A model generated the notes under the pieces. It worked only from the letters and a program-made list of their open reading frames with translations. It was not told the origin of the DNA and made no database searches. A program made the position numbers and the translations under genes. A stretch of 64,000 nt of DNA, taken from NCBI GenBank assembly GCA_023838465.1, contig JAIVEQ010000008.1, positions 27,265 to 91,264 of the forward strand. Reading direction: 5' to 3'. Numbering within the stretch: position 1 is the stretch's first letter; each line of letters starts with the position of its first letter. Shown here one piece after another: positions 1 through 8,548 of this stretch. Origin of the DNA: Candidatus Thiodiazotropha sp. GTDB lineage: Bacteria; Pseudomonadota; Gammaproteobacteria; Chromatiales; Chromatiaceae.

Positions 1-138
1 TTCGCTTCTACCGAACAACCGGTTCGGATTGAAAGTGGCAGTCAGTGGGTTACTGCTGTGGGTATGGAGGCTTGGCTAAAACAGCCTATGCGTCTAAAGC
101 TGCTGCATCAGGTACGTGGGTACTATGATTTTAATTAG
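1..138 (+). CDS. lptC: LptC, LPS export protein, C-terminal end (partial)
   Basis: Frame 1 is open from the first base of the window to a TAG at 136-138 and encodes 45 residues, including the stretch AWLKQPMRLKLLHQVRGYYD. This resembles the end of the periplasmic LptC/YrbK domain. LptC is the inner-membrane-anchored bridge that passes LPS from LptB2FG to LptA. The call rests mainly on position, directly upstream of lptA and lptB, as in other gammaproteobacteria, and on the C-terminal pattern. The 5' part of the gene lies outside the window. Confidence 0.72.
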   Translation, partial: FASTEQPVRIESGSQWVTAVGMEAWLKQPMRLKLLHQVRGYYDFN

Positions 139-223
139 ACCTGAATTCGTGAGTTCATCAGGGCACATCGCACAAGCTCTTAATCCGTCTAGCTATATAA
201 AAAATCTCACCAGACCTAAGGGT

Positions 224-805
224 ATGGCTGCGATTTTTTATTGCGCTAACCGAATCAATATCTTGCACGCTGCACGCCTTCTGAACCCATGGATTCAGGT
301 TAGAAATATCATTGGATTAGTTACAGTATTTTTACTCTATTTCGGGTCTTGCCAGGTATTTGCACTAAGCAGTGATAGTGATCAGCCCATGCATTTGGAG
401 GCTGATAGTCTGTCAGTCGATGAGGCTACGGGAGTGATTCTCTACGAAGGGAATGTGGAGATATCTCAGGGTAGCCTGAAGTTGTGGGCCGATCGACTGT
501 GGGTTTTTCGCCGTCAAGGCAAGACAGAAAAGCTGGTCAGTGAAGGAATGCCAACCCATTTCCGTCAATTGATGGATGATAGTGAAGAAGAGGTTCGCGG
601 CGAAGCCCGGCGAATGGAGATGTATGTCGATCATGATGAACTGTTGCTGATCGATGAAGCCCTACTTGAGCAAGGGAACAACCAGTTCAGGAACGACCGT
701 ATTATCTACAATCGCACTAAAGCGATGGTCAAGGCCGGTACCAGTGCCCAAGGGAAGCAGCGCGTGCAGGTTGTGATTGAACCCAATCAGAAACCTGCTC
801 CATGA
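224..805 (+). CDS. lptA: LptA, periplasmic LPS transport protein
   Basis: LptA forms the periplasmic bridge that carries lipopolysaccharide from LptC to LptD in the outer membrane. From the ATG at 224 the product has 193 residues, close to the roughly 185 of E. coli LptA. A hydrophobic stretch (about residues 28-47) ending in QVFA-LSS looks like a secretion signal. The mature part holds the OstA-like beta-jellyroll pattern ([20 protein letters not shown]). The frame also has a GTG at 116 and an ATG at 125, both overlapping the end of lptC. These would make an unusually long leader, so 224 is preferred without a strong ribosome site to prove it. The stop overlaps the lptB start (ATGA), so the two genes are probably translationally coupled. 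Confidence 0.85.
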   Translation: MAAIFYCANRINILHAARLLNPWIQVRNIIGLVTVFLLYFGSCQVFALSSDSDQPMHLEADSLSVDEATGVILYEGNVEISQGSLKLWADRLWVFRRQGKTEKLVSEGMPTHFRQLMDDSEEEVRGEARRMEMYVDHDELLLIDEALLEQGNNQFRNDRIIYNRTKAMVKAGTSAQGKQRVQVVIEPNQKPAP

Positions 806-1527
806 GTCAGTTGCAAGTCGAGGCGCTACAAAAGCAGTATCGTAAGCGTAAGGTGGTGGACGGTGTCTCGCTTGTGGTCAACAGTGGTGAAGTGGTTGGG
901 TTGCTGGGACCGAATGGCGCAGGGAAGACAACCAGCTTTTATATGATCGTGGGACTGATCCAGGCGGATAAGGGTAAGATTTTTCTTGATGGGGAAGAGC
1001 TGACTGACCTGGCAATGCATAAGCGAGCCCGTATCGGAATCGGTTATCTGGCTCAGGAGCCATCGATTTTTCGTCGACTGAGTGTAGAACAGAACATCCT
1101 GGCGATTTTGGAGACACGCGCAGACCTGGATGGCAGTAGCCGCCATGAACGGTGCGATCAGCTTTTAGCAGAATTCGGCATCGATCACTTACGTGAAAGT
1201 CAGGCGATGAGCCTCTCCGGCGGTGAGCGCAGACGATTGGAGATCGCCCGTGCACTCTCCATCCAGCCCCGCTTTGTTTTACTGGATGAGCCATTTGCTG
1301 GAGTTGACCCGATTGCCGTTATTGATATCAAGAAAATCATTCAACATCTCAAAGCGTTACAGATAGGTGTCCTGATCACAGATCACAATGTCCGGGAGAC
1401 GCTCGATATTTGTGATCGGGCCTATATCATCAATAGTGGCAAGGTTTTGGCTGAAGGCAGTACCAACGAGATTCTGCAAAACAGCGAAGTACGTAGCGTA
1501 TACCTTGGTGAAGACTTTTCAATGTAA
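802..1527 (+). CDS. lptB: LptB, ATPase of the LPS export ABC transporter
   Basis: LptB is the cytoplasmic ATPase that, with LptF and LptG, powers extraction of LPS from the inner membrane. At 241 residues it has the family's usual length. It shows a Walker A motif (GPNGAGKTT, residues 36-44), an ABC signature ([15 protein letters not shown], from about residue 138), a Walker B ([13 protein letters not shown]) and the switch histidine in [10 protein letters not shown]. The start overlaps the lptA stop by four bases. It is followed by a 186-base gap before rpoN, the conserved lptB-rpoN order seen in many proteobacteria. Confidence 0.96.
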   Translation: MSQLQVEALQKQYRKRKVVDGVSLVVNSGEVVGLLGPNGAGKTTSFYMIVGLIQADKGKIFLDGEELTDLAMHKRARIGIGYLAQEPSIFRRLSVEQNILAILETRADLDGSSRHERCDQLLAEFGIDHLRESQAMSLSGGERRRLEIARALSIQPRFVLLDEPFAGVDPIAVIDIKKIIQHLKALQIGVLITDHNVRETLDICDRAYIINSGKVLAEGSTNEILQNSEVRSVYLGEDFSM

Positions 1528-1713
1528 TATCATTGATATTTGCTAACCCCATTGATATACAATGGATTCTTAGCAAAAATTTGAGTCCGGGTGGGAATGA
1601 AAGGTGCTTAATAGCAGTCTCCAGACAAGAAATTTTTACCTCGGCCCTTTTTTTTAGCTAGAATGAAGTTAAAGACATACAAATAACATACCAGGTCTAA
1701 AGATATCTCTGCG

Positions 1714-3201
1714 ATGAAGCAGGCGCTGCAACTCCGACTCGGACAACATCTCACAATGACACCACAGCTGCAGCAGGCTATACGCCTGTTACAACTGTCG
1801 GCGCTCGACCTCAGTCAGGAGGTGCAAGAGGTGTTGGAGACCAACCCCATGCTGGAGGGTGAGGAAGACTATGGGCAAAATGGAGCTGGGCCCGATGGTG
1901 AGTCTCGCGAGGCCGCATTGTCGCAACAACCGGCCAAGGATGATGCAAAGACCAACGATATCAACAATGAACGTGAGATCCAGACAGATACTCCACAAGT
2001 CACAGAAGATTTGCCGGTAGACAGCGAATGGACCGATGTCTATGACAGCTATTTACCCAGTTCCAGCGGCAGTGGAGAAGCGGCTGACAGTGATTTCCTG
2101 GTGCAGAGTAGTAGTGCTGCCACCCTACATGATCACTTGATCTGGCAGATGAATCTGACACCATTTTCCCCACAGGATATTTTTATTGCCACTAACCTTA
2201 TTGATAGTATCAATGAAGATGGTTATTACACGGGTGATTTAGATGAGGTCCTGCAATCGCTGGATGACGAAGAGGCGACGCTCGAGGAAATCAAAGCTGT
2301 TCTGCATCGTATTCAGGCCTTTGATCCTCCGGGTGTGGGTGCCCAGGGTCCGCAGGACTGCCTGCTTATACAGCTACGTCAACTACCGGAGACGACCCCC
2401 TACCAGGCGCAGGCAATCAGGCTCTGCAGGGATCATTTCAATCTTCTGACTACGCAAGATCAGAATCAGATCATGCGTCGTATGAAGATCGACAAACAGG
2501 TACTTACAGCTGTCATGCAACTGATTCGTACACTCAACCCTCATCCAGGAACGCTGATTGACAGCAGCGAGCCGGAATACGTTGTGCCTGATGTATTCGT
2601 GAGTAAACGCAATGGTCGCTGGGTGGTGGAGCTGAATGGCGAGGTGACGCCCAAGCTGCGGGTGAACAATGATTATGCGAGCCTGATAAGACGAGCGGAT
2701 CAGAGTGAAGATAATACGTTTCTGAAGAACCATCTGCAGGAGGCGCGTTGGTTCATCAAAAGTCTAATGAGCAGAAACGAGACTATTCTACGTGTGGCTA
2801 GTAAAATCGTAGAATATCAACGTGGTTATTTTGAACATGGTGAAGAGGCGATGAAACCCCTGGTTTTGAGGGATATTGCCGAGGCGTTGGAGATGCATGA
2901 GTCGACCATCTCCCGTGTTACAACACAAAAGTACATGCATACACCGCGGGGTACATTGGAGTTTAAGTTTTTCTTTTCCAGTCATGTCAGTACCAGTGCC
3001 GGTGGTGAGTGTTCATCCACTGCAATCCGTGCATTGATTAAAAAGCTGATCGCCGCTGAGTTGCCCGCAAAGCCGCTTAGTGACAATAAAATTGCCGCCA
3101 TATTGTCCGATCAGGGTATCGAGGTAGCCCGTCGGACAGTGGCAAAGTACCGTGAGTCGATGAGCATTCCGCCATCGAACGAACGTAAACGTCTGATGTA
3201 G
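1714..3201 (+). CDS. rpoN: RNA polymerase sigma-54 factor
   Basis: RpoN directs RNA polymerase to -24/-12 promoters and needs an AAA+ enhancer-binding protein to open them. The 495-residue product has the Q/L-rich N-terminal activator-interacting region (residues 1-50). An acidic linker follows at about 50-130, then the core-binding region. Near the C-terminus is the RpoN box, ARRTVAKYRE (about 472-481), which reads the -24 element. The ATG at 1714 gives the canonical start MKQALQLRLGQHLTMTPQLQ. Its neighbours are lptB upstream and hpf-ptsN-hprK-rapZ downstream, the classical rpoN-linked cluster. The 1528-1713 gap probably holds a promoter, but none could be assigned securely. Confidence 0.97.
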   Translation: MKQALQLRLGQHLTMTPQLQQAIRLLQLSALDLSQEVQEVLETNPMLEGEEDYGQNGAGPDGESREAALSQQPAKDDAKTNDINNEREIQTDTPQVTEDLPVDSEWTDVYDSYLPSSSGSGEAADSDFLVQSSSAATLHDHLIWQMNLTPFSPQDIFIATNLIDSINEDGYYTGDLDEVLQSLDDEEATLEEIKAVLHRIQAFDPPGVGAQGPQDCLLIQLRQLPETTPYQAQAIRLCRDHFNLLTTQDQNQIMRRMKIDKQVLTAVMQLIRTLNPHPGTLIDSSEPEYVVPDVFVSKRNGRWVVELNGEVTPKLRVNNDYASLIRRADQSEDNTFLKNHLQEARWFIKSLMSRNETILRVASKIVEYQRGYFEHGEEAMKPLVLRDIAEALEMHESTISRVTTQKYMHTPRGTLEFKFFFSSHVSTSAGGECSSTAIRALIKKLIAAELPAKPLSDNKIAAILSDQGIEVARRTVAKYRESMSIPPSNERKRLM

Positions 3202-3376
3202 GAGATAATGGCAATTCAGGTCTATTCGTTGTCAACCATCAAACCACTTGCGGATGCTGTGATGCACAAGGCAAACGTGGATTTTGTGGACAACATGCAC
3301 TGGATGCATTAGACCTGTACTGTTTTCCGATGTCAGGCAGGGTGATGAGTAACTTCATCTAAGATAGGAGAAAATT

Positions 3377-3700
3377 ATGCAAATAAGCGTGACCGGTCAT
3401 CATGTGGACGTAACAGATGCCTTGAAGAGCTATGTTGATAATAAGTTCGAGCGCCTCGAGCGCCACTTCGATAATGTGATCAATGTACATGTTATCTTGA
3501 GTGTGGAGAAAATGAGGCAAAAGGCAGAAGCCACAATGCAAGTGAACGGTGCGAGTGTTTTCGCCGATTCTGTACAGGAAGATATGTATGCAGCCATCGA
3601 TGTACTTACTGATAGGCTGGACAGACAAGTGCTCAAACACAAGGAGAAGATGCAAAGTCACCGCGCTGGCAGCGGTGTGAAGTACGCAGCAACTGAGTAA
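3377..3700 (+). CDS. hpf: Ribosome hibernation promoting factor, short form
   Basis: HPF binds the 30S subunit in stationary phase and promotes inactive 100S ribosome dimers. The 107-residue product begins MQISVTGHHVDVTDALKSYV, typical of the HPF/YfiA fold. It lacks the long C-terminal dimerisation domain, so it is the short gammaproteobacterial type. An AGGAG ribosome site precedes the ATG. It lies between rpoN and ptsN, its usual place in proteobacteria, which suggests co-expression. Confidence 0.93.
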   Translation: MQISVTGHHVDVTDALKSYVDNKFERLERHFDNVINVHVILSVEKMRQKAEATMQVNGASVFADSVQEDMYAAIDVLTDRLDRQVLKHKEKMQSHRAGSGVKYAATE

Positions 3701-3729
3701 TACTGGCTGATAGAATTGGTGAGGTCTCC

Positions 3730-4197
3730 ATGTTTCCAGACGGATATCTACAAGAGGAACGGATCGGCTGCAGCGTGGAGGCGGCCAGTAAGAAACGCGT
3801 ATTGGAGCAGCTCGGCCAACGACTGGCTGAGTCTGCTCCTGGTCTCAACCAAGATCTGGTGTTCGATGCGCTCTTGGAGCGCGAACGACTTGGTAGTACA
3901 GGCCTGGGTAAGGGGATTGCTTTACCGCATGCGCGCATGTCACAAATATCTCAAGCGGTGGCTGCTTTTATTCAGCTCCCCAAAGGAATCGATTTTGATG
4001 CTATTGATAATCAGCCGGTAGATCTTGCCTTTGCCATGCTGGTGCCGGAGGATGCTACGGATGAGCATTTACAGTTACTGGCCAAATTGGCTCAGATGTT
4101 CGATGACAAAGGCTTCTGCACAGCGCTACGGGAGGCAAAAACAGCGAATGAGCTTTTCCTATTGATTCAACAGCGGGAAGCTGTGATATCAGCTTAA
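3730..4197 (+). CDS. ptsN: PTS-Ntr EIIA component, PtsN
   Basis: PtsN is the terminal phosphate acceptor of the nitrogen PTS. In other bacteria it regulates potassium transport, sigma-54-dependent genes and stress responses rather than sugar uptake. The 155-residue product fits the fructose-type EIIA fold. The phosphorylated histidine is expected to be His67 in GKGIALPHAR. The ATG at 3730 has a GAGG-type site upstream. The TAA overlaps the hprK start by one base, indicating tight coupling with HPr kinase. No PTS permease domain occurs nearby, consistent with a purely regulatory role. Confidence 0.94.
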   Translation: MFPDGYLQEERIGCSVEAASKKRVLEQLGQRLAESAPGLNQDLVFDALLERERLGSTGLGKGIALPHARMSQISQAVAAFIQLPKGIDFDAIDNQPVDLAFAMLVPEDATDEHLQLLAKLAQMFDDKGFCTALREAKTANELFLLIQQREAVISA

Positions 4198-5135
4198 TGA
4201 AGCCAACTTATACCATTCGGGATCTCTACGAGGAGCTTGCCACAGAGCTTTCTCTGAATTGGAATGGTGAGGGTGGCGATGCAGGCATTATTCTGGATGT
4301 AGAGTTGCAGGGAGGTATGCAGCCTGCAGGACCACTCAACTTGATCCGTCCCAATCAGATTCAGGTCATTGGGCCACCGGAACGGGATCATCTGTTGAAT
4401 GAGGAAGATGATGTCTACCATGACTATCTACAGGTGCTATTCAGCGCCTCGCCAGCCGCTCTCATATTCACCGATGGGCTGAAGCCTTTACAGGATTGTC
4501 AGGAGCAGGCCCGGGAAAAAAATGTTGCGCTTTTCTATACACCACAACCTGACAATCAGGTCATACACCGCTTGTTGGAGCGCTTCAGCCAGCCGATGGG
4601 GGAAAAGCTACTGGTACACGGGGTCTATATGGAGGTTCTCGGCAAGGGTGTGTTGCTCAGCGGCGATCCTGCAATAGGTAAAAGTGAGCTCGCTTTGGCC
4701 CTGATCTCCCGTGGCCACTGTTTAATTGCCGATGATGCTACAGAGCTCTACAAGACCGGCAGTAATACCCTAAGTGGCCGCTGCCCCAAGGTGTTGCAGG
4801 ACTTTCTTGAAGTGCGTGGATTGGGCCTTATCAATATCCGTGCGATGTTCGGTAACAGTGCCATCAAACCCAATAAACAGCTACACTTAATCATCGATCT
4901 GTTGCACTTTGACGATAAAAAACTACATAACATGGACCGTCTTGAAGGCTGCCACTCAACACGTACGCTACTCGGGGTCGAGACACCACAGACCAGTCTG
5001 CCGGTTGCTGCAGGTAGAAATCTGGCGATCCTTGTCGAAACTGCTGTACGGCAACATATGCTGATGCTTGATGGTTATAACGCAACCCAGGACTTTACCG
5101 ATCGTCAGCAGATCTATATCGATCAGGAACAATAA
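4197..5135 (+). CDS. hprK: HPr kinase/phosphorylase
   Basis: HprK phosphorylates HPr on Ser46 with ATP and removes that phosphate by phosphorolysis. The 312-residue product has the N-terminal DRTGG-like half, then the P-loop GDPAIGKS (residues 156-163), the acidic pair in LIADDA and the family signature EVRGLGLINIRAMFG. These are the residues needed for activity. HprK is universal in Firmicutes and found in a subset of proteobacteria, where it sits with ptsN and rapZ as here. The HPr encoded at 6413 keeps a serine at position 46, so a substrate is present. Confidence 0.94.
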   Translation: MKPTYTIRDLYEELATELSLNWNGEGGDAGIILDVELQGGMQPAGPLNLIRPNQIQVIGPPERDHLLNEEDDVYHDYLQVLFSASPAALIFTDGLKPLQDCQEQAREKNVALFYTPQPDNQVIHRLLERFSQPMGEKLLVHGVYMEVLGKGVLLSGDPAIGKSELALALISRGHCLIADDATELYKTGSNTLSGRCPKVLQDFLEVRGLGLINIRAMFGNSAIKPNKQLHLIIDLLHFDDKKLHNMDRLEGCHSTRTLLGVETPQTSLPVAAGRNLAILVETAVRQHMLMLDGYNATQDFTDRQQIYIDQEQ

Positions 5136-5141
5136 ATTACT

Positions 5142-6008
5142 ATGGCTGAGGGGATCAAACTGCAAATTGTCAGTGGCTTGTCTGGCTCTGGCAAGACGAT
5201 AGCGCTGCATACCCTGGAGGATATGGGCTACTACTGTATCGATAATCTGCCGGTCTCATTATTGGATTCAGTCGCTGATCATTTGATGGGTGAGCCGGAA
5301 GAAATTTTCTGCAAGACAGCAGTGGGCATTGATGCACGTAGCCAGCCCAACCAGATCTCAAACTTGCCAAACATGGTGGAGAGCATTCGTAAGCGGGGTC
5401 TCAGTTGCAACATGCTGTTTCTGGACGCCCAGGCCGATACGCTGATCAAGCGTTTTAGCGAGACCCGGCGGAAACATCCACTGACAAATGACCAACGCTC
5501 CCTTGCTGAAGCCATTCTGCATGAACGAGAGTTGCTTGAGCCGTTAAACAAAGCGGCTGATCTCCAACTCGACACCACCCATACCAACCTCCATGAGTTG
5601 CGCGATCTGGTGCGACACCGTATCGGTGGTGAAAGCGGCCAGGTTTCGATTTTGTTTGTATCATTCGGATTTAAGCACGGCCTGCCTCGTGATGTGGACT
5701 TTGTCTTCGATGCTCGTTGTTTGCCGAATCCCTACTGGCAGGTAGATCTCCGCCCCTATAACGGGTTGGAAAAACCGATAATAGAATTTCTCTCATCGCT
5801 TGATGAAGTGACCAGAATGCAGTCGGATCTAATTAACTTTTTAGCCAATTGGATACCGGCATTTGAGACAGATGGACGTAGCTATCTGACTATCGCCGTG
5901 GGTTGCACCGGAGGTCAGCATCGCTCTGTCTTTTTGGTGGATAGGCTCGCAAAACATTTTGCCAAGACAGGTTTACATGTCATGAGTCGCCATCGGGAAT
6001 TGTCATGA
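5142..6008 (+). CDS. rapZ: RNase adapter protein RapZ
   Basis: RapZ binds nucleotides and, in enterics, delivers the small RNA GlmZ to RNase E, controlling glucosamine-6-phosphate synthase and so the precursor supply for peptidoglycan and LPS. The 288-residue product has a Walker A motif near the start (GLSGSGKT, residues 12-19). The conserved C-terminal half includes SFGFKHGLP, FDARCLPNP and GCTGGQHRSV. It starts 6 bases after hprK and overlaps the next gene by 4 bases. Whether GlmY/GlmZ RNAs exist here cannot be told from this window. Confidence 0.94.
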   Translation: MAEGIKLQIVSGLSGSGKTIALHTLEDMGYYCIDNLPVSLLDSVADHLMGEPEEIFCKTAVGIDARSQPNQISNLPNMVESIRKRGLSCNMLFLDAQADTLIKRFSETRRKHPLTNDQRSLAEAILHERELLEPLNKAADLQLDTTHTNLHELRDLVRHRIGGESGQVSILFVSFGFKHGLPRDVDFVFDARCLPNPYWQVDLRPYNGLEKPIIEFLSSLDEVTRMQSDLINFLANWIPAFETDGRSYLTIAVGCTGGQHRSVFLVDRLAKHFAKTGLHVMSRHRELS

Positions 6009-6403
6009 CCATCGGCCTGCTACTCATTACCCATAGCAGGATTGGGGAAGCACTGTTCGAGACGGCGCGTAAAATGCTTGAAGGTCCGCCACCATCTGTT
6101 GAAACCTTGCCTGTAAGCACTGATTGTAATCCGGACGATCTGCTAGAAGAGGCCAGAGCCATTGTGACTCGGCTCGATCAAGGTAGTGGTGTGTTGGTGT
6201 TTACAGATATGTATGGCTCCACACCGAGTAATATTGCCTCCAGTTTGGCTGAAAAAGGTCGGATCAATGTGATTTCAGGGGTCAATCTACCGATGTTGAT
6301 TCGTACCCTTAATTACCAGACCCTTGATTTGATAGCCTTGACTGAAAAGGCGGTCAGTGGTGGTAAAGAGGGTATTCTCTATTATGAAACTCCAAACAAG
6401 TAG
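6005..6403 (+). CDS. PTS EIIA component, mannose family
   Basis: This 132-residue protein is a stand-alone EIIA of the mannose (ManX) type. It would accept phosphate from HPr on His10 (LLLITHSRIGEAL), and the typical FTDMYGSTPSNIA stretch follows. No EIIB, EIIC or EIID partner is encoded in the window, so a regulatory role is more likely than sugar transport. It overlaps rapZ by four bases and is followed immediately by HPr. This rapZ-EIIA-HPr-EI order recurs in several proteobacterial groups. Confidence 0.9.
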   Translation: MTIGLLLITHSRIGEALFETARKMLEGPPPSVETLPVSTDCNPDDLLEEARAIVTRLDQGSGVLVFTDMYGSTPSNIASSLAEKGRINVISGVNLPMLIRTLNYQTLDLIALTEKAVSGGKEGILYYETPNK

Positions 6404-6412
6404 CTATTGAAA

Positions 6413-6682
6413 ATGTTGGATGAAGAGGTAGAAATAATCAATAAACTGGGTCTGCATGCCCGAGCTGCGGCAAAGCTGGTGAGCTGTGCCAACAGCTTCT
6501 CCAGTGATGTCCATTTGCATCGAAACGGTCAACGTGTGAAGGGTAAAAGTATCATGGGTGTGATGATGCTGGCCGCGAATCAAGGTTCCATCCTTAAACT
6601 CGAAATCAATGGTAGTGATGAGCAGGAGGCCATGCAGGCACTGACCTCACTTATCAGTGAACGATTTGGAGAAGAGCAATGA
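6413..6682 (+). CDS. ptsH: Phosphocarrier protein HPr (NPr-type)
   Basis: HPr relays phosphate from enzyme I to the EIIA proteins. The frame is open from a TTG at 6407, but the ATG at 6413 is chosen. That start places the active histidine exactly at position 15 (LGLHARAAAKL) and a serine exactly at position 46 (KGKSIMGVM), the two canonical HPr phosphorylation sites. Having Ser46 alongside hprK upstream implies dual control by enzyme I and by HPr kinase. The 89-residue product ends by overlapping the ptsI start by four bases. Confidence 0.93.
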   Translation: MLDEEVEIINKLGLHARAAAKLVSCANSFSSDVHLHRNGQRVKGKSIMGVMMLAANQGSILKLEINGSDEQEAMQALTSLISERFGEEQ

Positions 6683-8412
6683 CACTCTCCTGCCAGGGGA
6701 TAGGTATCAATACCTCACGAGAGGTCGCCATTGGCGAGGTCTATCTGCTGCAACAGGGTATACCTGAGGTTACTCATCGTGAAATCACTAAGGATTTGGT
6801 TGCGAGTGAAATAGCACGCTTCGAAAATGCACTGCATGCCACTACCAACCATCTCCGTTCGGTGCGTGAACAGATTCCAGCCAACACAGCATTGGATATC
6901 AGTGAGTTTATCGATACCCATCTGCTGATGTTGGAAGACAATGCCATCAGCCAGGCGACGATTAGTCTTATCAAGGATAATCTGTATGGTGCTGAGTGGG
7001 CATTGAAGGTGCGTCGGGATGAGCTGGTCAGGGTGTTTGATGAGATGGATGACCCCTATCTGCGTACCCGCAAAGACGATGTTGATCATGTCGTCGGTCA
7101 TGTACAGTTTGTCCTCGCAGGCGGTCAACCGGAACAGCAGGGGGATTTGAGTGGCCGGGTCGTGGTGGCACGTGATCTAACGCCTGCTGAAACCATCATG
7201 ATGAAAAACCAGGGAGTGGCTGCATTCGTTACCGAATTCGGCGGTCCACTGTCTCACACGGCAATTCTAGCGCGCAGTCTGGGCATCCCCGCAGTTGTCG
7301 GTATCCATCAGGCCACATCACTGTTTCGTCATGGTGAACAACTGGTAGTGGATGGTGCACAGGGAGTGGTCCTGGCGGATCCCACTGATCGGATACTGGC
7401 CCATTATCGGCAGCGTATTGAAACCAAACGCCTGAGAGAGGAGGAGCTGCGACGCCACGTCGATCTGCCGGCATTGACCACCGATGGTGAGCGGATCTTT
7501 CTGCATGCGAACATCGAGCTGCCTGAAGATATCGGGATTACGCTCAACAACCGGGCCGATGGCGTTGGTCTGTTTCGCACCGAGTTTCTGTATATGAACC
7601 GCCCGACTCTGCCAACCGAGGAGGAACAGCTGGAAGCCTACCTCTCAGCTGTCCGTGGACTTGGCGGCATACCTCTCACGATTCGCACACTCGACCTGGG
7701 TGTGGATAAGACCACAGGGAACATCTCCGAGTCGGGTTGTATGCCTGCCATCAATCCTGCATTGGGATTACGTGCGATACGTCTTTGTCTGAAGGAGCCC
7801 GAGTTGTTTGTCCCACAACTCAGGGCCATTCTGCGTGCCTCTGCTGCGGGTCCGGTCAGGTTGATGATACCGATGCTGTCTGGAATCCAGGAATTGAAGC
7901 AAGTGATTCAGATCATCGACAGGACCAAAGATGAACTCTCTAAAAAGGGGGTGCCTTTCGACACTGATATACCCATTGGCGGTATGATCGAAGTGCCTGC
8001 AGCAGCACTTGCCGCTGATAGTTTTGCGCGCAATCTCGATTTTCTTTCGATTGGCACCAATGACCTGATTCAGTACACATTGGCAGTCGATCGTATGGAT
8101 GAAGAGGTGAATTTTTTATTTGATCCCCTGCATCCCGCAGTACTCCGTCTGATTCAGCATACCATCGACGCAGCGAATAGAGCGGGCATCCCCGTCAGTA
8201 TGTGTGGCGAGATGGCGGGTGAGCCGCGTTATACCCAGTTGCTGATTGGTATGGGTTTACGCGAGTTGAGCATGCAGCCCAGCGCATTACTTGAAACAAG
8301 AGAGCTGATACGCCAATCAAGTCTGTCTGAACTCCAGCAACGGACCAGAACCTTCTTTAAAGAATTGGAGGAGAAGGGGGAGAGTCAGTCGTTTGATACC
8401 CTGTTTGATTGA
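6679..8412 (+). CDS. ptsI: PTS enzyme I (phosphoenolpyruvate-protein phosphotransferase)
   Basis: Enzyme I takes phosphate from phosphoenolpyruvate and passes it to HPr. The 577-residue product has the length of classical PtsI and no N-terminal GAF domain, so it is not PtsP. The swivelling domain carries the active histidine at about 193 (GGPLSHTAILARSLGIPAVV). The PEP-binding barrel shows GLFRTEFLYM, the LGVDKT-type stretch and the active cysteine in SMCGEMAG. It closes the ptsN-hprK-rapZ-EIIA-ptsH-ptsI run. As no permease is present, the relay is probably regulatory. Confidence 0.95.
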   Translation: MTLSCQGIGINTSREVAIGEVYLLQQGIPEVTHREITKDLVASEIARFENALHATTNHLRSVREQIPANTALDISEFIDTHLLMLEDNAISQATISLIKDNLYGAEWALKVRRDELVRVFDEMDDPYLRTRKDDVDHVVGHVQFVLAGGQPEQQGDLSGRVVVARDLTPAETIMMKNQGVAAFVTEFGGPLSHTAILARSLGIPAVVGIHQATSLFRHGEQLVVDGAQGVVLADPTDRILAHYRQRIETKRLREEELRRHVDLPALTTDGERIFLHANIELPEDIGITLNNRADGVGLFRTEFLYMNRPTLPTEEEQLEAYLSAVRGLGGIPLTIRTLDLGVDKTTGNISESGCMPAINPALGLRAIRLCLKEPELFVPQLRAILRASAAGPVRLMIPMLSGIQELKQVIQIIDRTKDELSKKGVPFDTDIPIGGMIEVPAAALAADSFARNLDFLSIGTNDLIQYTLAVDRMDEEVNFLFDPLHPAVLRLIQHTIDAANRAGIPVSMCGEMAGEPRYTQLLIGMGLRELSMQPSALLETRELIRQSSLSELQQRTRTFFKELEEKGESQSFDTLFD

Positions 8413-8485
8413 GCCTTTTGATCAGAGCCTGTTTGCGCTAGTTGCTATTGCCAGTTTCAAACCTGTCAGACACAGAATTCTCCAG

Positions 8486-8505
8486 ATCCCGACATATGCC
8501 GGGAT
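8486..8505. repeat. Short REP-like palindrome
   Basis: An inverted repeat, ATCCCGACATATGCCGGGAT (one mismatched pair), lies in the gap between ptsI (+) and the cytochrome gene (-). It is followed by GAC. A related but better palindrome with the same outer ATCCCG/CGGGATGAC core occurs at 27516-27541. It resembles the dispersed REP-type hairpins found between genes in many proteobacteria and could slow convergent transcription. Confidence 0.5.
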
Positions 8506-8548
8506 GACAAAGTGCTGAAAAATAGGTTTGTATCTGGACCGACCCTAG

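Noticed and set aside
878..1294. Long minus-strand frame inside lptB
   Set aside because: It is antisense to a clear ABC ATPase with all motifs; codon pattern and lack of homology mark it as a shadow.
3203..3376. Small RNA or short gene between rpoN and hpf
   Set aside because: The stretch has no stable hairpin with a T run and no convincing short frame; it is probably just leader for hpf.
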